A stretch of DNA of 43,654 bases from a virus. Under the pieces are notes generated by a model, which was not told the origin of the DNA, searched no databases, and saw only the letters and a list, made by a program, of their open reading frames with translations. Of the stretch, positions 7,701 through 14,849 are shown one piece after another. Each line of letters opens with the position of its first letter. Positions within the stretch are counted from its first letter, which is position 1. The stretch is from the IMG/VR virus record IMGVR_UViG_3300022752_000133, positions 1 to 43,654 of that record; one strand, 5' to 3'. The translations under genes and the position numbers were made by a program.

Positions 7701-9277
7701 TCACCAACGCGCAGTCAACTCTCACGGCTGCACAAACTGCAGACGCATCCGTTGTTGCCGCGTCAACTGCGGTTGCAGCTGCAACCACTGCAATTAACGT
7801 TGCAGAGACATATACCGATTCTCTTGACGCAAACATTCACGCAACACTAACTCCAACCATCACAGACACAGAAACATCAAGCGGATCTATTACAGTTACG
7901 GTAACTCCTCCGCCTGGAGTTGTGGCAAATACGTGGTTTTATCAAGTTGTATCATCAAATCCAAATGCGTTAAATCCATATGTAAATGGAACCTGGAATA
8001 CGGACGGTGCTCCTGAGTCATTTACGATCTCAGGTTTATCAAACGGAGTAACCTACACAGTTCGCGTTGCTCACTGGAACGGAAACGTTAGTTCATATAC
8101 TGAAGTAGAAGCGACACCTATTTCTCCAACTGTTCAACCAGTTGTTGTTCCAGAGACTCCATCAACTCCTAATACAGAGCCAGAGCCAGAACTTCCACCA
8201 GTCGAGGACCCATCAACTCCTGATGAAGAGCCAGAGCCAGAGCCAGAGCTTCCACCTACAGAAGATCCAGAGCCAGAAACGCCTGAAGATCCAGATCCTT
8301 CAGAAGAGGATCCTACTTCTCCTGACGATCAACCCCAGCCAGACGCTGAAGACTCTGAAACAGAAACTCCACCAAGCGAAGAACCATCTGACCCAGAAAC
8401 ATCAGAAGACCCCCAGACAAAGCCAGAAACAGAGCAACCAGAAGAGCCGGTAGACCCACAACCAGAAGAGGAAGAGCCAACACCAACGCCGCCAACCGAC
8501 GAAAAACCAACAACACCAGAGCCTCCTAAGGAAGAGCCTAAACCTGAACCTAAGCCAGATACTACACCAAAAGAAGAAAAAGTAAACAACCTCAATGATG
8601 CGCTTAAGGACGGACAGGTAACTCAAAAGGAAGCACAGCAACTTATCCAGCAAATCACCGGCGGAGACAGTCAACCTCTTACCGCCTCTGAAAAGACTGC
8701 AGTTGCCGCTGTTCTTGTTGCTGCGTTTACAGGCTCAGGTGACGGTGCAGTTCCTGCCTCCGCGCTCGCAGATGCTGGAATTAAGGCAAAGGATCTCCCA
8801 CCCGACACCCCCGTTGAGCTTGCAAACGGTGTTGTAATCGTTGCCGAGGTTCAAGCAGCATTTGAAGTCCTTGCAGATCCAGGAGAATTAGCTGCGGCGA
8901 TCTTCTCAGATCCAGGACAAGTTCTCACCGCTCTCTCAAATCTCGGAGCTGACATGTCACCCGAAGAGCGTGAGGAATCACAAAAGGTTGTTGTTGCATC
9001 TGTAGTCGCGGCGGGCGTTGCAGTCCAAGCAGCTGCGGCTGCGGCAACATCTGCAGCAACAGCTGCCGCGTCTACTTCATCATCGTCATCTGGCTCAAGC
9101 TCAGGCTCCCGCTCGCGCTCGTCAAGTGGCGACTCAGGAATGCCTGGCGGTCGCGAAGGTGGAACTGTAAAGCGTCGTCGCGCAACGTCAAAGGCAAAAC
9201 CTAAGGCAAAACCCAAGAAGGCAGTTAAAAAGTCCGGTAGAATACGCCGTATCCGTCTAAGGAGAAAACCAGTATGA
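4739..9277 (+). CDS. 1512-residue exported multidomain stalk protein with PA14 domain
   Basis: The TTG start has GGAG 6 nt upstream. Order along the protein: signal peptide (about 1-30, positive KHRAQK, hydrophobic core, cut near SSSYA); Ser/Thr/Pro-rich linker (31-160); Ala/Gln/Thr heptads of the AQTAVTT type (about 165-350); a beta-sandwich domain (351-509, ending DWDYYIIDNIKV); more heptads (515-785); a PA14 carbohydrate-binding domain (790-935, FTGQLTAPVSGTIYFYAPAD, DDGTILQLDG); coiled coil; FN3 domain (1039-1129); Pro/Glu stalk (1134-1279); helical domain; an Ala/Val segment that could span the membrane (about 1418-1446); Ser/Arg stretch; and a very basic tail. The layout is that of a cell-surface adhesin with lumenal repeats and a cytoplasmic basic anchor. 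Its presence in a phage suggests display on the infected host. ATGA overlap couples it to the 9274 gene. Confidence 0.8.
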   Translation: MSPKHRAQKLALATFLATGYLAFTPSSSYAEEPPASSGTSQDPAPTTGSTQTSTSTGSPTPSSSTSGASTTGTQEQSPSTSNTTQTTSQESTSSTPPSPGPTASQTSQEPSTSSAPTGTSPEPSSGSTQTQQQESSSPNNPTPAVIPPTDPVTPPPPPTNQELVNQAQATVTAQSAILTEVSATSSALPNPPAESTTTAITTAQTALADAQTAVTAAQTAVTTENAAQTTLTQAQSTLTTATQAVATTTQTLTTAQAESTQAQAAVTVQTAVVATAQADVTQKTETLNQATQAVTTQTAVVAAAETNLTQAQTTLTQATQAVTTQQGVVTQATTEAQTAQAAADASNTTTNVVRTETFNNNQVNNSSGTGAVSITVNNNPVSTQNQNGVYISGGWTTGDPNAVSGSALVLQGPSATTTIQFLNTADTAVSKVEFGVYAKNGDGTATTRYTDGTTSNFVIENNVGTQNGQQNTTYTHTETIVAPEGKKIHQIEIAPDWDYYIIDNIKVTTTTTTSDPALVAAAQSAQANVTTQTTTLTTLQTQQVAAQTAVSTAQTVVTQETQTLTTLQTQQATAQTNLTAAQTTLTNETNTLTTLQATATQKDEAVATAQTAVVAAQTSAAQATVAVTTAQTNLTAAQAATTQAVTVMQEKVTLAQQAVTVADIHTDIDAAQNQINQKTQQAQDNNTTAQAAPVIAQAQAAVDSARIVADAALTAVQSAISQNTSAPTETQAQAQVTQAQSNVATAQTAVTTAETNVSTAQTAVATEQAQVTQAQQAVAAAQAAVDSVTTSGVQAKVYNNAGYNAAPPLPGDNRLIATTTVNNIQFSWGSGQVLGTLSEDVAVKFTGQLTAPVSGTIYFYAPADDGTILQLDGNTVINDWYDKGGGGNVRTYTVVAGDPMDMTFWFYENGGGAHVNLMWNIGNGWQTIPASAFTQSNATLEQITALSTANNNLTLETQQLAQAQGTLSSAQSTLSTAQTNLTSAQSTLTNAQSTLTAAQTADASVVAASTAVAAATTAINVAETYTDSLDANIHATLTPTITDTETSSGSITVTVTPPPGVVANTWFYQVVSSNPNALNPYVNGTWNTDGAPESFTISGLSNGVTYTVRVAHWNGNVSSYTEVEATPISPTVQPVVVPETPSTPNTEPEPELPPVEDPSTPDEEPEPEPELPPTEDPEPETPEDPDPSEEDPTSPDDQPQPDAEDSETETPPSEEPSDPETSEDPQTKPETEQPEEPVDPQPEEEEPTPTPPTDEKPTTPEPPKEEPKPEPKPDTTPKEEKVNNLNDALKDGQVTQKEAQQLIQQITGGDSQPLTASEKTAVAAVLVAAFTGSGDGAVPASALADAGIKAKDLPPDTPVELANGVVIVAEVQAAFEVLADPGELAAAIFSDPGQVLTALSNLGADMSPEEREESQKVVVASVVAAGVAVQAAAAAATSAATAAASTSSSSSGSSSGSRSRSSSGDSGMPGGREGGTVKRRRATSKAKPKAKPKKAVKKSGRIRRIRLRRKPV
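4806..5015 (-). CDS. Possible antisense gene: small membrane/coiled-coil protein
   Basis: This 69-residue frame lies wholly antisense to the start of the stalk-protein gene. It reads MSILEMLFALYCLLTGIVLG, one clean transmembrane helix, then a charged amphipathic helix (KMKELESQLMWKSALIQSLE) and a basic tail RKTKKA, the form of a spanin-like or anchored coiled-coil protein. On the minus strand GGAGGAG stands 6 nt before the ATG. Against it: the plus strand here codes Ser/Thr/Pro runs, whose antisense frames are often open and hydrophobic, and the SD is the complement of a Pro-Pro codon pair. Both genes could be real; this one is uncertain. Confidence 0.35.
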   Translation of the reverse strand: MSILEMLFALYCLLTGIVLGYLWSTPQRLKMKELESQLMWKSALIQSLELDLARCRKKLEALPRKTKKA

Positions 9278-9468
9278 ACCTATTAAAAGACATCTTTCGC
9301 GACATCACAGACCAGGCGTGGACGCTCCTGGGCATGTTCGTGGCGTGGCTTGTCCTTGACGGATCTGCAAGAACCATCACAGGATATGCCATCATGGCAA
9401 CAACTCTCTTTTGGATTATCACATATCCAATTCGCAATCCTAAGGATTCTGAAGACACCGAAGAATAG
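9274..9468 (+). CDS. Small two-helix membrane protein, holin-like
   Basis: A 64-residue protein beginning MNLLKDIFRDITDQAWTLLG. Hydrophobic segments lie at about residues 15-29 (WTLLGMFVAWLVL) and 33-51 (ITGYAIMATTLFWIITYPI), with an acidic tail KDSEDTEE. The ATG overlaps the stop of the stalk-protein gene (ATGA), with AAGGAG about 9 nt upstream, so the two are translationally coupled. It may help insert or anchor its large partner, or act as a holin; the sequence does not decide. Confidence 0.7.
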   Translation: MNLLKDIFRDITDQAWTLLGMFVAWLVLDGSARTITGYAIMATTLFWIITYPIRNPKDSEDTEE

Positions 9469-9471
9469 GCG

Positions 9472-9478
9472 TTAGAAT
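9472..9478 (+). promoter_or_regulatory. TTAGAAT box, 6 nt before the adhesin start
   Basis: TTAGAAT ends 6 nt before the ATG at 9485, the same spacing as the TATAGAAT box before the 3505 paralogue. There is no Shine-Dalgarno. It is a variant of the same putative promoter box. Confidence 0.35.
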
Positions 9479-9484
9479 ACCTTC

Positions 9485-10597
9485 ATGCCAATTCTAGGAA
9501 GTACAGCAGGCGGAACTAAAGGAGCTCCTTCATCTCCTATAATTGGAACTGCCACAGCTGGAAACGCGCAAGCAACTGTAACATTTACCTCTCCTAGCTT
9601 TTCAAAACTTCCTATTACTTCTTATACTGTTACTTCGTCTCCCGGCGGGATAACAGCAACAGGTGCTTCATCTCCAATTATAGTCACTGGTTTAACTAAT
9701 GGAACTGCCTATACATTCACAGTTACAGCCAGCAGCTCTTCAGGAACATCTCAGCCTTCATCAGCTTCTAACAGTGTAACTCCAGTTATTCCAACTTACA
9801 CTTTAGCTCAAACGTACAACAACTCGACGACTTACACAGTTCCGGCAGGAGTAACTAAGATAGCGGTGTACGCTTTTGGCGGAGGCGGTAACGGTGGTAA
9901 TGGGGCAAGCGGTTCTACTTCAGCACAATCAGGCGGTGGCGGTGGCGGTGGCGGTAGCGGAGGCGTAGGAGCATTTCAAGAATACTCTGTGTCAAGCGGG
10001 CAAACTTATCTAGTTACAGTAGGCGGAGCTACAGGCGCTTCTAGTTTTGGAAACTTATTAACTGCTAATGGTGGTAACAGCGGCGCAGCTGGAAATACTG
10101 GTGGAAGTGCTAGCAATGCAGGAGGAAATGGCGGAACTGTAACATCAAATGTTGTTGGATTTGTTTCTGTTTCTGGTCAAAGCGGAGGCCAAGGCGGAGG
10201 CGCTGGAACTAGTCGTAATAGCCCTAATGCTGGAACAGCGGGATCAAACATAACTTTGAATGCCACAGGACTAACAACGTACACTACACCTGGAAGCGCG
10301 GGTGGAGGCGGTGGCGGTGCACAAGCGACTGGCGGTGGAGCAAGCAATGGAACTGCTGGTGCAGCAGGATCAACTCCTAGCGGCAACGGTGGTTCTGGCG
10401 GAAATCAAAGTGGACAAAATGGAAATGCAAATGCTGGTGGCGCAGGAAATAATTCTACAGGTATTGGTGGTGCAGGTGGCGGCGGCGGTGGCGGCGCATA
10501 TATCGCTTTCGGTGGGCCAAATGAAGTTCCTGGAGCAAGTGCAGGAGGCGGCGGAGGATCAGGATCTGCTGGTAGAATTTATGTTTATCAAATTTAA
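9485..10597 (+). CDS. FN3 plus polyglycine adhesin (paralogue 2)
   Basis: A 370-residue paralogue starting MPILGSTAGGTKGAPSSPII. FN3 domain about residues 14-100; then LAQTYNNSTTYTVPAGVTKI and a glycine-rich tip with several runs of 5-7 Gly, SFGNLLTANGG in the middle, ending GRIYVYQI. Positions 9666-9724 match 3689-3747 of paralogue 1 at 57 of 59 bases, far above the identity elsewhere between the two genes, suggesting recent recombination. It follows the holin-like gene by 16 bp. The role is inferred as a tail-tip receptor-binding protein. Confidence 0.8.
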   Translation: MPILGSTAGGTKGAPSSPIIGTATAGNAQATVTFTSPSFSKLPITSYTVTSSPGGITATGASSPIIVTGLTNGTAYTFTVTASSSSGTSQPSSASNSVTPVIPTYTLAQTYNNSTTYTVPAGVTKIAVYAFGGGGNGGNGASGSTSAQSGGGGGGGGSGGVGAFQEYSVSSGQTYLVTVGGATGASSFGNLLTANGGNSGAAGNTGGSASNAGGNGGTVTSNVVGFVSVSGQSGGQGGGAGTSRNSPNAGTAGSNITLNATGLTTYTTPGSAGGGGGGAQATGGGASNGTAGAAGSTPSGNGGSGGNQSGQNGNANAGGAGNNSTGIGGAGGGGGGGAYIAFGGPNEVPGASAGGGGGSGSAGRIYVYQI

Positions 10598-10749
10598 TTT
10601 TAATTTAATTTAGTAATTAGTTAGTGGTGTATAGTTAGGACTAAACGCGTCGGTTAAAGAACCCTAGCGCTTTAATTTCTCATTCTTTATAATTCACGTT
10701 TATAATAACCTTCTGCGCTAACCCTATGCGCACGCAAGGGAGAATACAC

Positions 10750-11061
10750 ATGAAGAGGCTTGTCACCTACGTCATCAACGTTGACGAGGACATTGCAGAG
10801 AAGGCATTTGCATCTGCGGTTGATTTCTTGTCTGAGCATATTCCTAACATAAAGGTAAAGAAGTCAAGTATCAATGTTGAGCCTCACGATGACTATCGCG
10901 GAATAGTCGCGGCTGTCGACTTTGACTATGTCAACCTAGATCCAGCACAGCAAAAACATGCGTCAAAGGCATTACATGAACTAGCAAAGCAGATGATTGA
11001 ATCGCAACTCTGGATGGTTACCAACCTTCGAGTTCTAACAGAAACGGGAGTATCACAATGA
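10750..11061 (+). CDS. Hypothetical protein, 103 residues
   Basis: The start MKRLVTYVINVDEDIAEKAF is chosen because AAGGGAGA lies about 8 nt upstream; an ATG at 10726 in the same frame has no ribosome site. Alternating strands and helices are apparent (VTYVINV, EKAFASAVDFLSEHI, IVAAVDFDYV, ALHELAKQMIE). No family is recognised. It opens a five-gene rightward operon. The 152-bp gap before it has two TATAAT hexamers (10688-10693, 10701-10706), probable -10 elements, and a short GGTT-AAAG-AACC palindrome. Confidence 0.7.
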   Translation: MKRLVTYVINVDEDIAEKAFASAVDFLSEHIPNIKVKKSSINVEPHDDYRGIVAAVDFDYVNLDPAQQKHASKALHELAKQMIESQLWMVTNLRVLTETGVSQ

Positions 11062-11531
11062 CCAAGGACGATCTAACACTTAAATACGCAAAGAAGATAG
11101 AGCCTTTACTTGATCTTGCCAAGCGCGCTTACGGTTTGAGAAATCAAAACACTCCTGCTCATAAGGCATCAACCAAGTATACCGAGCTCGCTAAGGAGTA
11201 TTACGAAAAAGGCGGATCCCTTGTTGCGCTTGCCGATGAGTTAGGCGTTGCATACTCCGGTTTGCGTAGACGTATATTTACTTCAACTACTGGATCCAGC
11301 TCGCGTAAACCTCGCTCAAGGGCGACTGAGGAAGCCACTCAAAAGGCTCTCACTCAGGTTCTCAAGGCACGCGATACGTCAACCGAAAGGTATCACGCGG
11401 AAATCTATAAGGCCTATCACGCAGGCGTTTCTCTAGCTCGCCTATCAAAAGGTCTTAACCTTTCTTCATCTGCTCCGTTGTATTACGCGGTTCAGCGTCA
11501 CGAGATTCGTCTTAACGAGAAAAAGAAGTGA
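11058..11531 (+). CDS. Probable helix-turn-helix DNA-binding protein
   Basis: A 157-residue basic protein whose ATG overlaps the preceding stop (ATGA). Two helix-turn-helix-like segments are visible: GGSLVALADELGVAYSGLRR at about residues 54-73 and AGVSLARLSKGLNLSSSAPL near residues 122-141. They are separated by a basic linker SSSRKPRSRATEEA. Paired HTH motifs fit a sequence-specific regulator or a recombination/replication accessory protein. I infer DNA binding from these motifs only. Confidence 0.65.
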   Translation: MTKDDLTLKYAKKIEPLLDLAKRAYGLRNQNTPAHKASTKYTELAKEYYEKGGSLVALADELGVAYSGLRRRIFTSTTGSSSRKPRSRATEEATQKALTQVLKARDTSTERYHAEIYKAYHAGVSLARLSKGLNLSSSAPLYYAVQRHEIRLNEKKK

Positions 11532-11701
11532 CATTTTACGAATACAGCTTCTTTTGCTCTTCCTGCAAAAATAAGCAACACGGAATATGTTTAACTAAAC
11601 AGTCCCTTGACTCAGATGACTCGTGCTCGATGTGCGGGTCATTTTGGGAAAAGGTTATCGTCTTAAGAAAGAGCCAACATGCCAAGAAAGAAAAAGCCTG
11701 A
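11528..11701 (+). CDS. Small zinc-ribbon-like protein, 57 residues
   Basis: A GTG start at 11528 overlaps the previous stop as GTGA. The protein begins MTFYEYSFFCSSCKNKQHGI and carries two CxxC pairs (CSSC and CSMC) about 23 residues apart, plus a single Cys between them, then a basic tail. This is a minimal zinc-ribbon pattern. The overlap with genes on both sides supports translation. The function is unknown. Confidence 0.65.
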   Translation: MTFYEYSFFCSSCKNKQHGICLTKQSLDSDDSCSMCGSFWEKVIVLRKSQHAKKEKA

Positions 11702-11855
11702 AGTTCCAGAGCTCACGGTTGTAAAGCTTGACCCCGTTCGCGATGCGCTCGCAAGAGGGTTTTTGTTCCTATTAGGACTCCGTCACGTTTATTTTGTGTC
11801 CTTTGAGAAGGATCCAATCGAGCAGATAAAGGTTTATAACAGCAAGATAGAATAA
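11679..11855 (+). CDS. Small basic hypothetical protein, 58 residues
   Basis: The frame starts MPRKKKPEVPELTVVKLDPV inside the end of the zinc-ribbon gene (23-nt overlap in another frame) and continues with a hydrophobic segment ALARGFLFLLGLRHVYFVSF and an acidic/basic tail. AAAGAG lies about 7 nt upstream. The middle stretch is only weakly membrane-like. No family is recognised. Confidence 0.6.
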   Translation: MPRKKKPEVPELTVVKLDPVRDALARGFLFLLGLRHVYFVSFEKDPIEQIKVYNSKIE

Positions 11856-11859
11856 AACA

Positions 11860-12066
11860 ATGCCCCTAACCTACGGATCAATAGATCCGATAGCGCCAGG
11901 AAGCATATGTGATCTCTGCCCGCTTGAGGCAGCTGTTAAGGCAAAGTTTGAGGATAGAACAGTTCACCTATGTGATATTCATGCATTTGTTCACTCAGAT
12001 TTAATTTGGGAAAACGCAGACGCGATCTATGACCGCGTTGATATTCTCCCGCCTAAGCCAGAATAA
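11860..12066 (+). CDS. Small protein with CxxC and CxxH, 68 residues
   Basis: MPLTYGSIDPIAPGSICDLC begins a small protein with CDLC followed about 18 residues later by CDIH, a likely Cys3His zinc site. It starts 4 nt after the preceding stop and ends directly against the stop of the convergent adhesin gene at 12067. The ribosome site is weak (AAGATAG). It is the last gene of the small-gene operon; function unknown. Confidence 0.65.
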   Translation: MPLTYGSIDPIAPGSICDLCPLEAAVKAKFEDRTVHLCDIHAFVHSDLIWENADAIYDRVDILPPKPE

Positions 12067-13044
12067 CTATTTAGCGTAGACAATAACTTGTCCAGCGTAC
12101 CCTGACGCTCCGGACGTAGGTTGTCCGTAGACATATGTGATGTTGTTTCCGACAGCGATTCCAACACCACCACCACCTCCACCTCCACCTCCACCGCCTG
12201 CAGCGTTAGCAGCGCCAGCACCACCAGCATTTCCATTTCCATATGGATATCTTACGTTTTGTCCAGGATCTCCATAGGCAGGATTTTCTCCACCATGAGA
12301 AGAACCATTTCCACCAGTTCCTCCTCCAGCCCCATTAGTTCCTCCTGCAGATCCTCCATCTGCACCAAAAGCAGAGTTTGCCATGTTTGCTCCGCCGCCG
12401 CCACCACCGCCAGCACCAGCACTTTTAGTTACAGCGCCAAGCCCTGTGTACGTATCGTTTATAGTTGCTGTAGCGCCATTACCTCCAGCATATCCGCCTT
12501 GAGCTCTCCAGTATCTAAATCCAAAGTTTCCACCAGTTCCACCGGCTGCTGTAGCATTTACATATCCAGAAATGTTTGTTGAGTAATTGCCAGAAGTTCC
12601 TCCAGCTCCTCCACTCGTGTGAAGACCACCGTTGCCACCGTTTGCTCCATTTACAGTAATTAAGTTTCCAAAAACTGTCTGTCCTCCAGCGTTTCCAGCG
12701 TTGCCACCAAAGTTTGTATTTGAAGGTGACGTTCCACCAGTGCCACCGTTGCCTGCTGATCCAATAGTAATAGAAAAACTCTGACCAGCAGAGACAGGAT
12801 AGTCTTTGGCGCTTATTACATATCCACCACCGCCGCCACCACCGCCAGCGGGGCCTTCCGCTTGAGTGAATTTATTACTTTGAAAACCGCTTCCGCCTCC
12901 TCCACCTCCACCAGCTCCAACTACAAGAACTGCTAACGCTGTTTTACCAGCAGGTACAGTATACGTTCCACTTGTATTGAATGTTTGACTTAATGCATAA
13001 GGCATCTCGGTGTAACCGGATGAGACAGTTCCAAGTATTGGCAT
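12067..13044 (-). CDS. Polyglycine adhesin without FN3 (paralogue 3)
   Basis: A 325-residue leftward paralogue starting MPILGTVSSGYTEMPYALSQ. It lacks the FN3 domain and goes straight into TFNTSGTYTVPAGKTALAVL and then a glycine-rich tip with runs up to 11 Gly, the VFGNLITVNGANGG motif, and the end GQVIVYAK. The start has no Shine-Dalgarno but TATAGAAT 9 nt before the ATG. It resembles the 20664 and 24972 genes in domain layout but has the MPILG start of the FN3 group. A receptor-binding tail-tip protein is inferred. Confidence 0.8.
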   Translation of the reverse strand: MPILGTVSSGYTEMPYALSQTFNTSGTYTVPAGKTALAVLVVGAGGGGGGGSGFQSNKFTQAEGPAGGGGGGGGYVISAKDYPVSAGQSFSITIGSAGNGGTGGTSPSNTNFGGNAGNAGGQTVFGNLITVNGANGGNGGLHTSGGAGGTSGNYSTNISGYVNATAAGGTGGNFGFRYWRAQGGYAGGNGATATINDTYTGLGAVTKSAGAGGGGGGGANMANSAFGADGGSAGGTNGAGGGTGGNGSSHGGENPAYGDPGQNVRYPYGNGNAGGAGAANAAGGGGGGGGGGGVGIAVGNNITYVYGQPTSGASGYAGQVIVYAK

Positions 13045-13053
13045 AGTGCCCTT

Positions 13054-13061
13054 ATTCTATA
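13054..13061 (-). promoter_or_regulatory. TATAGAAT box before the 13044 adhesin start
   Basis: On the minus strand TATAGAAT ends 9 nt before the ATG of the adhesin gene, with no ribosome site in the interval. Confidence 0.5.
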
Positions 13062-13090
13062 TTATTTACCAATGACCGATTAAATGAAAA

Positions 13091-13112
13091 CGGGCCCGGT
13101 TTCCCGAGCCCG
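13091..13112 (-). terminator. GC-rich terminator after the Ala-rich exported protein
   Basis: On the minus strand CGGGCTCGG-GAAA-CCGGGCCCG forms a 9-bp stem with one G-T pair and a GAAA tetraloop, followed by TTTTCATTT. It is placed just after the stop of the 13130 gene and isolates it from the next leftward gene. Confidence 0.85.
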
Positions 13113-13129
13113 CTTTCTATTAAGTTGTA

Positions 13130-14290
13130 TTACTTTACAGGGGCAAACTTGTGCTTCTTTGCCATTGCATTGTACTTTGCCTTTAAGGTAGCAAGTGCCT
13201 TATCAACCGCTGCCTTAGCTGCGGTCATATCTGCAAGCGCCTTATCAGCTGCGACCTTGGCGTCTGCTGCTGCCTTAGCTGCTGCGTCAGCTGCCGCCTT
13301 AGCCTTTACAGACTCTGCGGCGATGGCATCAGCCACTGCCTTTGCCTTATCTGCATCTGCAGCTGCCTTTGCGGCCAATGCATCAGCCTTAGCCTTTGCG
13401 TCTGCATCTGCCATTGCCTTCTTGGTTGCGTCATGCGCAGCCTTTTCAGCGGCCAATGCAGCGTTAGCTGCAGCAAGCTCAGCAACAAGGTCACGTAGTG
13501 AAGTTGTGAATGCTACGGTTGAAACTGGCGCAGCAAAACCTGCTACGGCGTTTGCAACTGTTGCGTTAGCAACAACTACGATGCTTGATCCTGTAGCTGG
13601 AGCAAATACCTTGAGCTCAGCATTACCAAGTCCTACGGTTGCAGTCTCAACTGCGGTTGTAAGAGCCGCGGTGTTAAGTCCTGTCGCTGCGACTGTTGCG
13701 CCTGCAACTGTCGCGTTGATTGCAAGGCCTGAGACCTTGTTACCGAAGACGTCGGTTGCCGATAGGGTATAGGTGCCGATTGTTCCAGCGGCTAGGTTAG
13801 CAGGACCTGTAAGTGCAATTGCATTTGCAGCTCCAGCAGTTCCCTTCATATAAATCGTGTTTGTAACACCGAGGTTAGAAACGGTGATTGAACCTGTTGC
13901 AGTAGATGTCGTGAAGGCAAATACTGTAGCGGTTGTACCTGTTCCTGTAGCTACGGTGAGAGATGATACACCATCAGCAGCGCGAACACGAGTGCCTGCT
14001 GGGTTATCAAGAGCAGTGACAAGCTTAATTGCGCCACTTGCGGTGAATGTTACTGATGTGCCTGTATCAACTGTTGCCACAAGACGAACGGCGTCCGCCT
14101 CGTCAACAGTGTTATCTGCAGGAACGGTTACAGCAGCTGGAGCAAGTGCAGTTGTTGCATTTGATCCTGCCACGGCAGCGCCGACCTTAACAGACAGTGA
14201 CATGTCTGCAGCGCTTGAAGGAGCAGCGGCCACTGCGCCAAGACCAAGCGCCATAGCAGCAGCCACGGCGATAGAACGGATTAACTTCAT
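13130..14290 (-). CDS. Exported Ala-rich protein with Ig-like and helical regions
   Basis: A 386-residue protein. MKLIRSIAVAAAMALGLGAV with the cleavage-like APSSAAD is a clear Sec signal peptide. The middle (about 30-270) is Ala/Thr/Val-rich with Ig-like strands, including SATDVFGNKVSGLAINATVA, a pattern of bacterial Ig-like repeats. The last 110 residues are an Ala/Lys/Asp helix of coiled-coil type (for example KAKAAADAAAKAAADAKVAA) ending KKHKFAPVK. TAGGAGAC provides a strong ribosome site. It looks like an exported cell-surface or periplasm-facing protein of an actinobacterium, carried here by a phage. It may remodel or shield the host surface; this is inference. Confidence 0.75.
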   Translation of the reverse strand: MKLIRSIAVAAAMALGLGAVAAAPSSAADMSLSVKVGAAVAGSNATTALAPAAVTVPADNTVDEADAVRLVATVDTGTSVTFTASGAIKLVTALDNPAGTRVRAADGVSSLTVATGTGTTATVFAFTTSTATGSITVSNLGVTNTIYMKGTAGAANAIALTGPANLAAGTIGTYTLSATDVFGNKVSGLAINATVAGATVAATGLNTAALTTAVETATVGLGNAELKVFAPATGSSIVVVANATVANAVAGFAAPVSTVAFTTSLRDLVAELAAANAALAAEKAAHDATKKAMADADAKAKADALAAKAAADADKAKAVADAIAAESVKAKAAADAAAKAAADAKVAADKALADMTAAKAAVDKALATLKAKYNAMAKKHKFAPVK

Positions 14291-14316
14291 GTGTCTCCTA
14301 TAGTTGACAATAGAAA

Positions 14317-14334
14317 AGCTGACTACTCAGCTTC
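14317..14334 (-). terminator. Short hairpin terminator overlapping the 14323 stop codon
   Basis: On the minus strand AAGCTGA-GTAG-TCAGCTT forms a perfect 7-bp stem followed by TTCTATTGTC. It overlaps the stop codon of the 42-residue zinc-finger gene and lies before the promoter region of the 14290 gene. Confidence 0.55.
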
Positions 14335-14451
14335 GTGATGTTTTTCACAGCTTCTAGCAAGTGATGGAACGACAAACGTCTTTCCACAAACGGCGCAACA
14401 CCACTGAGACAGCCACTCTTTTTCTGAGAAACTGCGTCCTAGCGTTGTCAC
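14323..14451 (-). CDS. Tiny zinc-finger protein, 42 residues
   Basis: A GTG-start frame reads MTTLGRSFSEKEWLSQWCCA and continues VCGKTFVVPSLARSCEKHHEAE. The spacing CxxC (AVCG with the preceding Cys), then SCEKHH, gives a C2/CH-type zinc site close to that of small phage zinc fingers. AGGAT lies about 11 nt upstream, and a terminator hairpin overlaps the stop. It lies just downstream of the two WhiB genes on the same strand. Short length makes it less certain, but the motif is hard to get by chance. Confidence 0.55.
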   Translation of the reverse strand: MTTLGRSFSEKEWLSQWCCAVCGKTFVVPSLARSCEKHHEAE

Positions 14452-14498
14452 CTATAAAACTATCCTGCCCTCTCAAAGAAGCAGGTTTATTCTATCAC

Positions 14499-14792
14499 CT
14501 ACGAGACAAGCCTATGTGCGTCTTTTACCGCGTTTCTCATACGGCGTATCTTCTTTCTTTCGGCCTCTGTGGTCCCACCCCAGATGCCCATCTCATTATT
14601 TTCAAGTGCCCACTCACGACAAACTCCAATAAGCATACAGGTGCTACATACTTTCTTGGCGATTTCAACCTCCCAGCGCGCGGCTCCTCTTTCAAGGAAA
14701 AATGCCTCTGGGTCAGCGGTTGCGCAATTTGGAGTTCCTACGTTAAGAAATGTTGGATATTTGCGAGATATTTCTACGTCAACCTTTGCCAT
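14499..14792 (-). CDS. WhiB-family iron-sulfur regulator (copy 1)
   Basis: A 97-residue protein with the four WhiB cysteines (C23, C49, C52, C58; the middle pair as CSTC), the beta-turn GIWGGTT at 69-75, and a basic C-terminal DNA-contact helix ERKKIRRMRNAV. The family binds a [4Fe-4S] cluster and usually acts with the host primary sigma factor; it is limited to actinobacteria and their phages. There is no evident Shine-Dalgarno. A second WhiB lies upstream on the same strand. Phage WhiBs such as WhiBTM4 are known to repress host WhiB2 function; a similar host-control role is likely here. Confidence 0.95.
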   Translation of the reverse strand: MAKVDVEISRKYPTFLNVGTPNCATADPEAFFLERGAARWEVEIAKKVCSTCMLIGVCREWALENNEMGIWGGTTEAERKKIRRMRNAVKDAHRLVS

Positions 14793-14849
14793 GGGCGGAC
14801 CATATACAAAACAGTGTATCTTGTAAACTGTAAATGAAAAGTTAAAGGT

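Noticed and set aside
5147-8674. Cysteine- or leucine-rich minus-strand frames opposite the stalk protein, such as 5147-5422, 5492-5749 and 8402-8674
   Set aside because: They are shadows of the Thr/Gln/Ala or Pro/Glu repeats, with no supporting ribosome site or sensible protein composition, unlike the 4806-5015 frame.
13125-13772. Ala/Ser-rich 215-residue plus-strand frame
   Set aside because: It is the complement of the Ala-rich coiled-coil gene on the minus strand, which has a signal peptide, a ribosome site and a terminator.
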